Shown here: positions 1-7,495 of the stretch, piece after piece
Layout: the number at the start of each line of letters is the position of its first letter
How positions within the stretch are numbered: position 1 is the stretch's first letter
NCBI GenBank assembly: GCA_902796095.1
Contig: CADBNP010000043.1
Coordinates: 1-10,224, forward strand
Direction of reading: 5' to 3'
Length of the DNA stretch: 10,224 nucleotides
DNA from: an uncultured Aeromonadales bacterium
GTDB taxonomy: Bacteria > Pseudomonadota > Gammaproteobacteria > Enterobacterales > Succinivibrionaceae
The notes under the pieces: generated by a model
Database searches by the model: none
What the model saw: the letters and a program-made list of their open reading frames with translations, nothing else
Told to the model about the DNA's origin: nothing
Made by a program: the position numbers and the translations under genes

Positions 1-1
1 C

Positions 2-26
2 GCAGTGATCATCTCACTGCCTTTTT
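2..26 (+). terminator. Rho-independent terminator-like hairpin at the 3' end of the tatD-family gene
   Basis: A perfect 7-bp inverted repeat, GCAGTGA (2-8) and TCACTGC (14-20) with a 5-base loop, is followed on the plus strand by C and five T (22-26). Read on the plus strand this is a standard intrinsic terminator for a gene entering from the left. On the minus strand the same hairpin covers the last codons and the TGA stop of the TatD-family gene and is preceded by an A-run, so it may work in both directions. The sequence downstream on the minus strand lies outside the window. Confidence 0.65.
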
Positions 27-722
27 AAAAATTTTACTGACGTTATTTTCAGTAACTGACGAAATTTTTTCTCTGGAAATTCCAAGATACTCCTGACACT
101 GCTCTGCAACAGAAAGAAGATCCGAAGGTCTGGAACCGCGAAAAACCGGAGCATCAGTTTCCAGAACTATGTGATCCGCTCCGGCATAAATCAGAGCTCC
201 TCTCAGCCTGTTTGCATTTTTATTCAGAATCAGAGTTCCTATTCCGAGGTAAAAACCGGCATCCAGCCAACGTTTTGCCATCAGAAAATTGCCACTGAAT
301 CCATGAATAATTCCGGTTCCGGAATAAGAGCATGATTTCAGCATATGAAGAATTCTGTCATCTCTTCTGATACTGTGAATAAGAAGAGGAAGACTGCTTG
401 TCCGGGCTATTTCAATCTGCTGTTCCAGAAGACTTTCCTGATGGTGTTCCTTGTCGGCACTGCCGGCCGGCTCAAGTCCGCATTCACCAACCGCCACCGG
501 ATCCTCCGAATCCCTCCACGAAGACGAGGTGTAGGCTGGATGACAGCCCCAGCAGCAGAAAACATCCTGCTCAGAACACTGCCAGTCACAGAGATTAAAA
601 TTAATGTCCGGGACAATAAAACGGCAGATCCCTTCATCTCTGAGTTTTGGCAAAAAAGAAGCGGGATCCGGGATCAAATCCAGATGAATATGCGTATCCG
701 TAAAGGTGTAATCAGTGCTCAC
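9..722 (-). CDS. yjjV: TatD-family metal-dependent hydrolase (YjjV-like)
   Basis: This 237-residue protein belongs to the TatD family of amidohydrolase-fold DNases or phosphodiesterases, which use divalent metals and are presumably cytoplasmic. The metal-ligand pattern is complete: H11-x-H13 in DTHIHLD, E80 in GECGL, H116 in LLIHS, H140 in IIHGFSG and D190 in LETDAP. The HGFSG form, rather than HCFTG, is closer to E. coli YjjV than to TatD or YcfH as I recall them. E. coli yjjV also lies close to prfC, which supports the assignment. It is slightly shorter than the usual 255-265 residues. The start is GTG at 722, eight residues before the DTHxH motif. It overlaps the prfC stop by 11 bases and has no clear Shine-Dalgarno sequence, so translation probably depends on coupling to prfC. 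The exact substrate is unknown. Confidence 0.88.
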   Translation of the reverse strand: MSTDYTFTDTHIHLDLIPDPASFLPKLRDEGICRFIVPDINFNLCDWQCSEQDVFCCWGCHPAYTSSSWRDSEDPVAVGECGLEPAGSADKEHHQESLLEQQIEIARTSSLPLLIHSIRRDDRILHMLKSCSYSGTGIIHGFSGNFLMAKRWLDAGFYLGIGTLILNKNANRLRGALIYAGADHIVLETDAPVFRGSRPSDLLSVAEQCQEYLGISREKISSVTENNVSKIFKKAVR

Positions 723-2298
723 GTGTGGTAAAGAACTGGATTTTCGGATAACGTTCCTGAGTCAGATTAAGATTAACCCTTGTCGGCGCTATATAAGTCA
801 GATTATCTCCTCCATCCAGAGCAAGATTCATTTCACACTTATCCCTGAACTCCTGCATAGCCTTAGGATCATCACATGAAACCCATCTTGCAGTAGTAAC
901 ATTAACCGACTCATAAACAGAATCCACATTATACTCATGCTTCAGTCTTGATACGACAACATCAAACTGAAGAACACCTACCACACCAACAATAAGATCA
1001 TTGTTTATCAGAGGACGAAATACCTGAACCGCACCCTCCTCAGACAGCTGGATTAGTCCTTTGAGGAGCTGCTTCTGCTTCAGAGGATCCCTTAACAGGA
1101 TACGCTTGAACAGTTCCGGTGCAAAATTAGGGATACCGGTGAAATGAAGTTTTTCTCCTTCTGTAAAGGTATCTCCTATCTGAATAGTACCATGATTATG
1201 CAGACCGATTATATCACCTGGATAAGCCTCCTCTGCCTGTTCTCTGTCTCCTGCCATAAAGGTAACAGCATCAGAAATAACGACGTCCTTGTCAATACGG
1301 ACATGATGCATCTTCATACCCTTGGTGTAGTGACCGGAAACCACGCGCATAAAAGCAATGCGATCACGATGCTTCGGATCCATATTTGCCTGGATCTTGA
1401 AGATAAATCCGGTAAGAGGCTCCTCATAAGGATTAACCTCCCTTGTTTCAGTCTGTCGTGACTGCGGAGCCGGAGCCCATTTTGTCAGACCGTCAAGCAT
1501 ATGATCTACACCGAAATTACCAAGTGCCGTACCCCAGAATACAGGAGTCAGTTCTCCGCTGCGGAAAGCATCAAGATCAAACTCTGCAGAAGCACCTTTT
1601 ACAAGCTCCATTTCCTCTCTGAGCTTCTGTGCGTAATCCTCGCCGATAGCCTTGTCAAGTTCTGGGCTGTCAATACCTTTTACTACCCTTTTCTCCTGAA
1701 TAGTATGACCAAATCCCTGGGCATAGAGAACCATCTCATCAGTATAGATATTATAAACGCCCTTAAAATCGTGACCTGCACCGACAGGCCATGTGACAGG
1801 TGCACAGACTATACCGAGTTCATGCTCGATCTCATCCATCAGTTCCATCGGATCCCTGGTTTCACGATCAAGCTTGTTCATGAAGGTTATAACAGGAGTA
1901 GTACGCAGTCTGGCAACATCCATCAGTTTGCGGGTTCTTTCCTCGACACCTTTGGCGGCATCAATAACCATCAGACAGCAGTCTACAGCAGTAAGTGTAC
2001 GGTAGGTATCCTCGGAAAAGTCCTCGTGACCGGGGGTGTCAAGCAAATTTACAAGACAGTCACCGTAAGGAAACTGCATAACGGATGTTGTAACAGAAAT
2101 TCCACGTTCCTTTTCCATGGCCATCCAGTCAGATTTGGCAAACTGACCGGATCCTCCTCTGCCCTTAACCGTACCTGCACGCTGAATGGCATTTCCGAAT
2201 AAAAGTACCTTTTCAGTAATGGTGGTTTTACCGGCATCAGGATGGGAAATAATAGCAAAGGTTCTACGTTTATTTATCTGTTCTGAAAAATCGGCCAT
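712..2298 (-). CDS. prfC: Peptide chain release factor 3 (RF3)
   Basis: Release factor 3 is a translational GTPase that removes RF1 and RF2 from the ribosome after peptide release and contributes to post-termination quality control. The 528-residue length matches E. coli RF3 (529). The GTPase motifs are intact: G1 SHPDAGKT (18-25), the switch region around ERGISVTTS (64-72), G3 DTPGHEDF (87-94) and G4 NKLD (141-144). The C-terminal part keeps family signatures such as NNDLIVGVVGVLQFDVV and ends in TREH as in E. coli. The ATG at 2298 places KRRTFAIISHPDAG at the usual distance from the start. An AGG lies about 11 bases upstream, a weak ribosome binding site. It is the first gene of a two-gene unit with the TatD-family gene and lies 83 bases after queE with its own candidate promoter. 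Confidence 0.98.
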   Translation of the reverse strand: MADFSEQINKRRTFAIISHPDAGKTTITEKVLLFGNAIQRAGTVKGRGGSGQFAKSDWMAMEKERGISVTTSVMQFPYGDCLVNLLDTPGHEDFSEDTYRTLTAVDCCLMVIDAAKGVEERTRKLMDVARLRTTPVITFMNKLDRETRDPMELMDEIEHELGIVCAPVTWPVGAGHDFKGVYNIYTDEMVLYAQGFGHTIQEKRVVKGIDSPELDKAIGEDYAQKLREEMELVKGASAEFDLDAFRSGELTPVFWGTALGNFGVDHMLDGLTKWAPAPQSRQTETREVNPYEEPLTGFIFKIQANMDPKHRDRIAFMRVVSGHYTKGMKMHHVRIDKDVVISDAVTFMAGDREQAEEAYPGDIIGLHNHGTIQIGDTFTEGEKLHFTGIPNFAPELFKRILLRDPLKQKQLLKGLIQLSEEGAVQVFRPLINNDLIVGVVGVLQFDVVVSRLKHEYNVDSVYESVNVTTARWVSCDDPKAMQEFRDKCEMNLALDGGDNLTYIAPTRVNLNLTQERYPKIQFFTTREH

Positions 2299-2328
2299 AG
2301 CAATCTAACCTGTTCCAAAAATATGACT

Positions 2329-2357
2329 ATTCTAACAGATCAGGAACAAAGGCTAAA
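2329..2357 (-). promoter_or_regulatory. Candidate sigma-70 promoter for prfC
   Basis: Read on the minus strand, an extended -10 TGTTAGAAT (TG-n-TAGAAT, hexamer 2329-2334) lies 17 bases from a weak -35 TTTAGC (2352-2357). Transcription would start near 2322, about 24 bases before the prfC ATG. The -35 matches consensus at only three of six positions, so the extended -10 carries the call. Read-through from queD-queE is an alternative or additional route. Confidence 0.45.
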
Positions 2358-2381
2358 GAAGATGCGATCTAAAACACATTT

Positions 2382-3047
2382 TTAGACACCACGGACAGCA
2401 GGATCCCAGATATATTTATGTAGCTGCAACTGGATCCGAACACTTTCCAGCCTCCTGGATTTAAGATAATCTACTATTTCCGCAGGACTGATTTTTCCAA
2501 ACACGGGACTTGCAAAAATATGACATTTCGGACGGTACTCTCTGATAACATCAGCCATGGTATCAAGATCCTTCTCGCCTCCGACTACAAATTTAAGGAC
2601 ATCCCAGTCCATAAGTCCTGTAAAACAGTTTTTACACATCATCCCTTCCATACCGGATGAAGGTGACTTGTAATCAACTGTCATGAAGAGATCATGAAAA
2701 TGCTTTAATCTGAAATTCCTGTCCCATACAGCCGTATAATCACAGTGTCCGGACGTTTCAATGTTGATCTTATACTGCCGATCAAGCAGTTCACCCACCA
2801 GTATCCCGATATCATGCTGAGCCATAGGCTCTCCGCCGGTCAGAGTTACCATTCTGATCCCAGCTTCATCCAGCCAAGAAACAATATCCTGAACATTCAT
2901 TTCACGATAATCACCGCCGGTACATGCATATCTGGAATCGCAGTAGGAGCAGTTAAGTGGACAACCGTAAAATCTGACAAAGCTGCAGAGATACCCCTGG
3001 CGGATACCTTCTCCCTCTATACTGGAAAACATTTCATTGACGAGCAT
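2382..3047 (-). CDS. queE: 7-carboxy-7-deazaguanine synthase
   Basis: QueE is a radical-SAM enzyme that contracts the ring of 6-carboxy-5,6,7,8-tetrahydropterin to 7-carboxy-7-deazaguanine on the way to preQ0 and queuosine. Visible features are SIEGEG (9-14), the radical-SAM cluster motif C29-x3-C33-x2-C36 and TLTGGEP (68-74), which binds SAM. Its 221 residues fit the family. The protein starts one base after the queD stop and has no strong Shine-Dalgarno sequence, so coupled translation with queD is likely. The stop is TAA. QueC, the next enzyme, is not in the window and must be encoded elsewhere if the pathway is complete. E. coli QueE has a second role in cell division under stress; nothing here tests that. 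Confidence 0.96.
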   Translation of the reverse strand: MLVNEMFSSIEGEGIRQGYLCSFVRFYGCPLNCSYCDSRYACTGGDYREMNVQDIVSWLDEAGIRMVTLTGGEPMAQHDIGILVGELLDRQYKINIETSGHCDYTAVWDRNFRLKHFHDLFMTVDYKSPSSGMEGMMCKNCFTGLMDWDVLKFVVGGEKDLDTMADVIREYRPKCHIFASPVFGKISPAEIVDYLKSRRLESVRIQLQLHKYIWDPAVRGV

Positions 3048-3048
3048 G

Positions 3049-3393
3049 CTAGTCTCTGGTGTAGATCACCGCATTATTACGGGATTCCTTTAATTCAACC
3101 ATATAGCATACAACCCTCTCATCAGTCAGTTGATCGCTGATCCAGCGGGAAATGTTTTCGGCCGTAGGGTTGAACGGAAGAACATCGTTAAGATAGGAAT
3201 GATCAAGAACTCCGGCAATCCGGCGCTTAATTTCTGTAAAATCCATTACCATGCCGTTTGAATCAAGTTCGGATGCCTTTAAATATACCGTGAGATCCCA
3301 TTCGTGCCCGTGGAGACTTGTACATTTGCTTTCATAGGGGAGATTCAGCCGGTGAGCTGCGGCAAAGGTGAGATGCTTTTTAACTGTGAACAT
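3049..3393 (-). CDS. queD: 6-carboxy-5,6,7,8-tetrahydropterin synthase (QueD)
   Basis: QueD converts 7,8-dihydroneopterin triphosphate to 6-carboxytetrahydropterin, the step before QueE. The 114-residue protein has the zinc ligands H14 (FAAAHRL), H28 and H30 (HGH), and the catalytic cysteine C24 in C-x3-HGH, which separates QueD-type proteins from classical PTPS. Later signatures are MVMDFTEIK, LDHSYLND, PTAEN and VELKES, the last holding the expected glutamate. It is a little shorter than E. coli QueD (about 121). The ATG at 3393 is four residues before the conserved KHLTFAAAH block and is preceded only by a weak GAG about 13 bases upstream. It is the first gene of a queD-queE unit, with a good extended -10 promoter upstream. 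Confidence 0.95.
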   Translation of the reverse strand: MFTVKKHLTFAAAHRLNLPYESKCTSLHGHEWDLTVYLKASELDSNGMVMDFTEIKRRIAGVLDHSYLNDVLPFNPTAENISRWISDQLTDERVVCYMVELKESRNNAVIYTRD

Positions 3394-3597
3394 TTATATT
3401 GGTCTCGGAAAATGTTGAAATTGAGCATGGTGATTATATCACGGGAGAAATAATAGAAAAGTATATTTCCAAAATACAGATTACAACCGGCTAAAGTTAC
3501 AGGAGAAATCCAAAAAAGGACAGTAAAAATGCCCGAACAACATGCATGACATTCATCTGTCACTCTGCTTCAGGCTTTCATTCTAAAAAAACGGTTT
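3394..3597. other. Intergenic region between proA and queD (204 bases)
   Basis: Besides the queD promoter, this gap holds a run of seven T on the minus strand soon after the proA stop (3582-3588). The only stem before that run is a 3-bp GGT/ACC pairing, so I do not call an intrinsic terminator. A weak TGACA/TGTCA stem (minus strand, around 3546-3561) lies further on, with a T-run about 15 bases later. How the frsA-proB-proA transcript ends is therefore not clear from the sequence. Confidence 0.5.
3433..3460 (-). promoter_or_regulatory. Extended -10 promoter of queD-queE with an overlapping palindrome
   Basis: Read on the minus strand, TGATATAAT (hexamer TATAAT, 3433-3438) is a perfect extended -10. 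The -35 is poor: TTTTCT at 3455-3460 with a 16-base spacer is the best candidate. Transcription would begin near 3426, giving a leader of about 33 bases. The -10 is embedded in a 5-bp inverted repeat with a 3-base centre (GTGAT-n3-ATCAC, 3430-3442), which could be an operator. No preQ1 riboswitch consensus is visible in the short leader. Confidence 0.6.
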
Positions 3598-4869
3598 CTA
3601 TGATCTCACCAGGTAATCGCCGGCGCAGATCCATTTATAGGTTGTAAGCTCTTCAAGTCCCATAGGTCCGCGAGCATGAAGCTTCTGAGTGGATATTGCT
3701 ACCTCGGCACCAAGTCCGAACTGACCTCCGTCGGTAAATCTGGTTGAAGCATTGACATATGCTGCAGCAGATCCGGCACTGTTCACAAACTTTTCTGCAT
3801 GATTGAGACTGTTGGTAAGAATAGAATCTGAATGCGACGCATTATGCTGATGCATATGATCGAGAGCTTCATCTACGCCATCCACCATCTTTATCCCCAT
3901 AGCCATGGACAGCCATTCGGTATCAAAAGTCTTCTCGTCCGCATGCTCGAGCTTTTTGCAATCAAGTTTCTGCAGCGTTTCAAAGGACTCCTCATCAGCA
4001 GCTACGCTTATACCGTTACTGTTAAGTTCAGGAACCAGAAGTTCAAAAAGTCTATCCGCAATACCGCGATGAACCAGCAGTGTATCAAGAGCATTGCATG
4101 CAGACGGCTTCTGAACCTTGGAATTCATTATCACAGGAATGCTTCGCTTCAGATCAGCGGTTTCGTCTACAAAGATGTGGCTGATGCCGAAACCTCCGAT
4201 AATAACCGGAATTGTGGATTCAGCACGACACAGTGCACTTAGTCTGCTGCCTCCACGAGGAATTATCATATCAATATACTGATCCATACGGAGAAACTCT
4301 GCAACAAGTTCTCTGTCAGTATTGTCAATAAACTGAACCACCTCCGATGATACACCTGCACTTGAAAGGCCCTGTCTGATATGTTTAATCATCATCTGAT
4401 TAGTTTCAATAGTCTCACTGCCGCCGCGAAGAACACATACGTTTCCGGTCTTTATGCAGAGCGATGCGATATCGGCGGTAACATTCGGTCTTGCCTCATA
4501 AATAACGCCGATAACACCGATAGGGATGCGTTTTCTTGTAAGTGACAGACCGTTAGGAAGAACCCTTGAATCTATGACCGAACCGACAGGATCATCAAGA
4601 GAGGCTACCTTTCTTATATCACGGATGATATCTCCCATTCTCTTTTCATCAAGACGAAGTCTGTCCAGCAGAACCGGACCTATACCCTTCTCCGCCGCCC
4701 TTTCATAATCCCTGCGGTTGGACTCAAGCACATCCTGCATATTGGTCTCAAGAGCATCAGCTACAGCGAGCAGAGCCTTATTTTTAACATCTGCGCCAAG
4801 AACAGAAAAACTTACAGCGGCATTTTTAGCCGCCTCGCCGATTTTTTTCAAATATTCGTTAATTTCCAT
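3598..4869 (-). CDS. proA: Gamma-glutamyl phosphate reductase
   Basis: ProA reduces gamma-glutamyl phosphate to glutamate-5-semialdehyde with NADPH, the second step of proline synthesis, and is thought to act with ProB because the intermediate is unstable. The protein has the aldehyde-dehydrogenase-like fold with YEARPNVT (124-131), the catalytic cysteine C258 in PSACN, and the C-terminal STRFTDGGQFGLGAEVA block. I chose the ATG at 4869 (423 residues), 28 bases after the proB stop, because the protein then begins like E. coli ProA (417 residues). An ATG at 4917 would add 16 poorly conserved residues and overlap proB by 20 bases. A GGGA lies about 12 bases before the chosen ATG, a weak ribosome binding site. 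It is the last gene of the frsA-proB-proA unit. Confidence 0.96.
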   Translation of the reverse strand: MEINEYLKKIGEAAKNAAVSFSVLGADVKNKALLAVADALETNMQDVLESNRRDYERAAEKGIGPVLLDRLRLDEKRMGDIIRDIRKVASLDDPVGSVIDSRVLPNGLSLTRKRIPIGVIGVIYEARPNVTADIASLCIKTGNVCVLRGGSETIETNQMMIKHIRQGLSSAGVSSEVVQFIDNTDRELVAEFLRMDQYIDMIIPRGGSRLSALCRAESTIPVIIGGFGISHIFVDETADLKRSIPVIMNSKVQKPSACNALDTLLVHRGIADRLFELLVPELNSNGISVAADEESFETLQKLDCKKLEHADEKTFDTEWLSMAMGIKMVDGVDEALDHMHQHNASHSDSILTNSLNHAEKFVNSAGSAAAYVNASTRFTDGGQFGLGAEVAISTQKLHARGPMGLEELTTYKWICAGDYLVRS

Positions 4870-4897
4870 ACTTAAAGAATTCCCATGTTCATGATCA

Positions 4898-6019
4898 TCA
4901 GACCACAACCAAATCATCTCTGTGGATCACTACCGAACCGTGATCAAACCCCAGCACCGATGATATATCCTCAGACTTTATACCTTTTATCCGCTCCAGA
5001 TCCTCCGAGGAATAGCGGGTTATCCCCCTGGCTATTTCGTGATCATCAAGAGAACAGACTCTTATAACGTCACCCCGTTCAAAGGAGCCTGTGATTCTGC
5101 GGATACCTATAGGCAGCAGACTAGATCCCTTGTTGCGTATGGCGTTTACAGCTCCTTCATCCACAAGAGCATCTCCCTGCGGTTTCTGACCTGAAAGGAT
5201 CCAGCTCTTGCGACGCTCGATAGGATTACTTTTGGCACTGAATCTTGTTCCGTGATGGTTGTTCCCCTCTACAGCATCGTAAATATATTCAGGATGTTTT
5301 CCTGAAACAATCTGAACCTCGATTCCGGACATGGTGGCAATAGTTGCAGCCTGAATTTTTGTTGACATGCCGCCGGTACCAAGTCCGCTGACACTGTCCC
5401 CCGCTATCGCTCTGATTTCATCCGTTATTTCATCAACTTCCCGGATAAGCTCGGCTTTCGGATCAGTTCCCGGATCGGCAGTAAACAGTCCATCTTGATC
5501 TGTAAGCAGAAACAGTACATCTGCATCTGCAAGCACGGCAACTCTGGCTGAAAGATTGTCATTATCTCCAACCTTTATTTCTGCCACAGCCAGTGCGTCA
5601 TTTTCATTTACTACAGGAATAAAGTTATTATCAAGAAGTGCATTAACCGTATCCCTGGCGTTCAGATAGCGTTCACGATCCTGCAGATCAGCCCTGGTTA
5701 GCAGGATCTGTCCAACATATATCCCGTATATGCCAAAAAGTTCAGCCCACATATTAATCAGGTATGTCTGACCTACCGCCGCAAGCATCTGACGGTTCAC
5801 CATATTTTTAGGAATATTCGGCTGACCAAGTGCATCACGTCCCGCCGCCTGGGCTCCTGACGTGACTACAACTATACGGTGACCTGCTGAATGAAGATCC
5901 GCAAGGATCCTGACTATCTCCAGAATATTCTTCTTGGACAGACTTCTGGTTCCCGCTGTAAGAATACTGGTTCCCAGTTTAACTACGATTGTTTTACTAC
6001 TTCTGCCGGTTTTATTCAT
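4898..6019 (-). CDS. proB: Glutamate 5-kinase
   Basis: ProB phosphorylates glutamate to gamma-glutamyl phosphate, the committed and proline-inhibited step of proline synthesis. The 373-residue protein (E. coli about 367) has an N-terminal amino-acid kinase domain with VVKLGTSIL (12-20), VVTSGAQAAG (51-60), NENDAL (138-143) and GTGGMSTK (214-221), then a C-terminal PUA domain from about residue 280 to 365 ending with VVIHRDDL. The lysine in the kinase loop and the Gly-rich GTGGM segment that shape the active site are present. Its ATG overlaps the frsA stop as ATGA, so its translation is likely coupled to frsA, and no good Shine-Dalgarno sequence is seen. Feedback control by proline is expected from the family; no transcriptional control site is visible in front of it. 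Confidence 0.97.
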   Translation of the reverse strand: MNKTGRSSKTIVVKLGTSILTAGTRSLSKKNILEIVRILADLHSAGHRIVVVTSGAQAAGRDALGQPNIPKNMVNRQMLAAVGQTYLINMWAELFGIYGIYVGQILLTRADLQDRERYLNARDTVNALLDNNFIPVVNENDALAVAEIKVGDNDNLSARVAVLADADVLFLLTDQDGLFTADPGTDPKAELIREVDEITDEIRAIAGDSVSGLGTGGMSTKIQAATIATMSGIEVQIVSGKHPEYIYDAVEGNNHHGTRFSAKSNPIERRKSWILSGQKPQGDALVDEGAVNAIRNKGSSLLPIGIRRITGSFERGDVIRVCSLDDHEIARGITRYSSEDLERIKGIKSEDISSVLGFDHGSVVIHRDDLVVV

Positions 6020-7305
6020 TTTCTGATTTCAAAAAATTTACCATACCACTGAATAATTTCATCATAAAAGTTCTTTGATGCCTCCACCAGATTTACCTTC
6101 TTTATTTCAAAAAACTCTCCACCGACAGAGGAATTAGCAAGCAGTTTAAGATCATTGCGATCACAGAAGGAATCATCAGCAAATCCTATGGCTGCAATAG
6201 GAACTGTAGTCTTTGATCCGAGAAGTCCCTGAACCTTCAGTGAAAACTGAGACAGTATAGGCTTGAGAGAATCCCAGTCGGCAACATCACGATCAATACG
6301 GTTAGCAATACTGCTCTTAACAACCACAGGAAGTTCATCAAGCACCCTGTCATCAACAAAGCATCTGTTAATAGCCGGACCTACGCATATCGCAGCCTTT
6401 ATATACTGACTTCTCATATAGCACATTCTGGTAACTATATTACCTCCGAATCTGAAGCCCAGTGCTCCGATTCGTGTGCTGTCTATCATTGGTTCATTTT
6501 GAACAACATAATCCAGCACCTCACGATGCAGGATTGAACAGTCATAATCCAGAGCAAATGATTGATTCTGACCGCATCTCGGACTGTCAAGAGTAAGCAT
6601 GGCCACACCGTGCGGAGCAAGACATCTGGTAAAGAGCAGAAAGAAGTCCGAAAAAAGAGTCTCATAGGATCCCGCTGCTATAATCATTGGCACAGGTTCA
6701 TCACTCTTCGGAAGATGAAGCCATGCCCTGATAGGAGTCTTATTGCCGTTGGAACATTGAACCGACAGTTCCTTGAATTTCACTCCGGAGGCTACAAGCA
6801 TGTCGCGATAAGACTGAACAGCAATAGTCTGAGCCTTGTCCGCATTCTTATCTCCCTTGAGGTGAGGGTAACTGGCCACATTAAAACAGATGCGGGCGGC
6901 ATTAAGCAGTCTGATGTACTCTTCATTATTTTCCGGTATTTTCTCCAGACTTTTTGCCTTGTTTACCAGCGATGTTCCCTGATGAACAAACTCATAGCAC
7001 CAGTTACCGTCCCCGTACTTTTCCACAGTATCCAGAAGATTTTCACGGCTACGCTTGTTTTTTGAGGTGCTTATGGCACTTAAAGCATTTTCAAAAATTT
7101 CCAGAGGAAGTCCCTGAAGAATCCAGTAGGCTTTGCGACGAAGGCGAAACCATCTCGGAGAGTATGCTCCCGGACTTACCAGTGATTCATTTTTTTCCGG
7201 CTGTTCAATGGTTTTACAGCTATTGGAAATCATGGATGTTTCAACACTGGTTAACTGTCTGGCCAGCATTTTTTCTGTTAGATTGGTTTCTGAAAGATCT
7301 TCCAT
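6016..7305 (-). CDS. frsA: FrsA-like alpha/beta-hydrolase-fold protein
   Basis: This 429-residue protein resembles E. coli FrsA (414 residues; fermentation-respiration switch protein) from the N-terminal helical part, with WILQGLP (61-67), GNWCYEFV (100-107) and NVASYPHLKGD (142-152), through the hydrolase-fold domain to the end. In E. coli FrsA binds unphosphorylated EIIA-Glc and shifts the balance between fermentation and respiration. A claim that the Vibrio vulnificus protein is a cofactor-free pyruvate decarboxylase was later disputed. The nucleophile elbow reads GFRFGGN (283-289), with arginine at 285 where hydrolases carry serine, as in E. coli FrsA, so ordinary hydrolase chemistry is unlikely. 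The first 45 residues are variable. It overlaps proB by 4 bases. A GAG lies about eight bases before the ATG. Confidence 0.9.
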   Translation of the reverse strand: MEDLSETNLTEKMLARQLTSVETSMISNSCKTIEQPEKNESLVSPGAYSPRWFRLRRKAYWILQGLPLEIFENALSAISTSKNKRSRENLLDTVEKYGDGNWCYEFVHQGTSLVNKAKSLEKIPENNEEYIRLLNAARICFNVASYPHLKGDKNADKAQTIAVQSYRDMLVASGVKFKELSVQCSNGNKTPIRAWLHLPKSDEPVPMIIAAGSYETLFSDFFLLFTRCLAPHGVAMLTLDSPRCGQNQSFALDYDCSILHREVLDYVVQNEPMIDSTRIGALGFRFGGNIVTRMCYMRSQYIKAAICVGPAINRCFVDDRVLDELPVVVKSSIANRIDRDVADWDSLKPILSQFSLKVQGLLGSKTTVPIAAIGFADDSFCDRNDLKLLANSSVGGEFFEIKKVNLVEASKNFYDEIIQWYGKFFEIRK

Positions 7306-7310
7306 ATTTT

Positions 7311-7325
7311 ATCTCATTGCATAAA
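7311..7325. repeat. 15-base direct repeat, copy 1
   Basis: ATCTCATTGCATAAA occurs exactly here and again at 7750-7764. This copy ends 5 bases before the frsA ATG (the spacer is 7306-7310) and so lies in the frsA leader. The flanking bases differ on both sides, so the match is exactly 15 bases. Confidence 0.85.
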
Positions 7326-7345
7326 TCTGCACCGAAATGGCGTCA

Positions 7346-7376
7346 AATATATTTTTTGCTATTTTAATGTAGCAAA
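7346..7376 (-). promoter_or_regulatory. Candidate frsA-proB-proA promoter with an inverted repeat over the -35
   Basis: On the minus strand, TTGCTA (-35, 7370-7375) and TATATT (-10, 7346-7351) are 18 bases apart, about 40 bases before the frsA ATG. The -35 forms one arm of a perfect 7-bp inverted repeat, TTTGCTA (7355-7361 on the plus strand) and TAGCAAA (7370-7376), with an 8-base centre. This suits an operator better than a terminator because no T-run follows on the minus strand. A weaker alternative is TTGACG followed 17 bases later by TATGCA, closer to the gene. Both are predictions from hexamer matches only. Confidence 0.4.
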
Positions 7377-7495
7377 TCAAAAAATGCCACAAACAAAGAG
7401 GAACGAAATAAAATTAGCAGGAGAGATACTTTATGCATACAGTCTGCCCTTTTTGTACAGAGCAAAATAAGCCGGCAACATAAGTTTGATATCTG

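Noticed and set aside
345..731. Plus-strand 128-codon open frame
   Set aside because: It is antisense to the TatD-family gene, whose metal ligands are all intact.
1501..2202. Plus-strand 233-codon open frame
   Set aside because: It lies wholly antisense to prfC, a complete and strongly conserved gene; its translation looks like no family.
2368..2386. 7-bp inverted repeat TCTAAAA-n5-TTTTAGA over the queE stop, as a terminator
   Set aside because: The stem is almost entirely A-T and no T-run follows it on the minus strand, so it is too weak to call a terminator.
3394..3426. preQ1 riboswitch in the queD leader
   Set aside because: The predicted leader is only about 33 bases and lacks the paired-loop and A-rich tail pattern of preQ1 riboswitches.
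3345..3563. Minus-strand 72-codon frame upstream of queD
   Set aside because: It overlaps the start of queD in another frame, runs across the strong extended -10 promoter and has no recognisable motif.
4870..4917. Longer start for proA at 4917
   Set aside because: It would add 16 residues unlike the family N-terminus and overlap proB by 20 bases; the ATG at 4869 fits the family length better.
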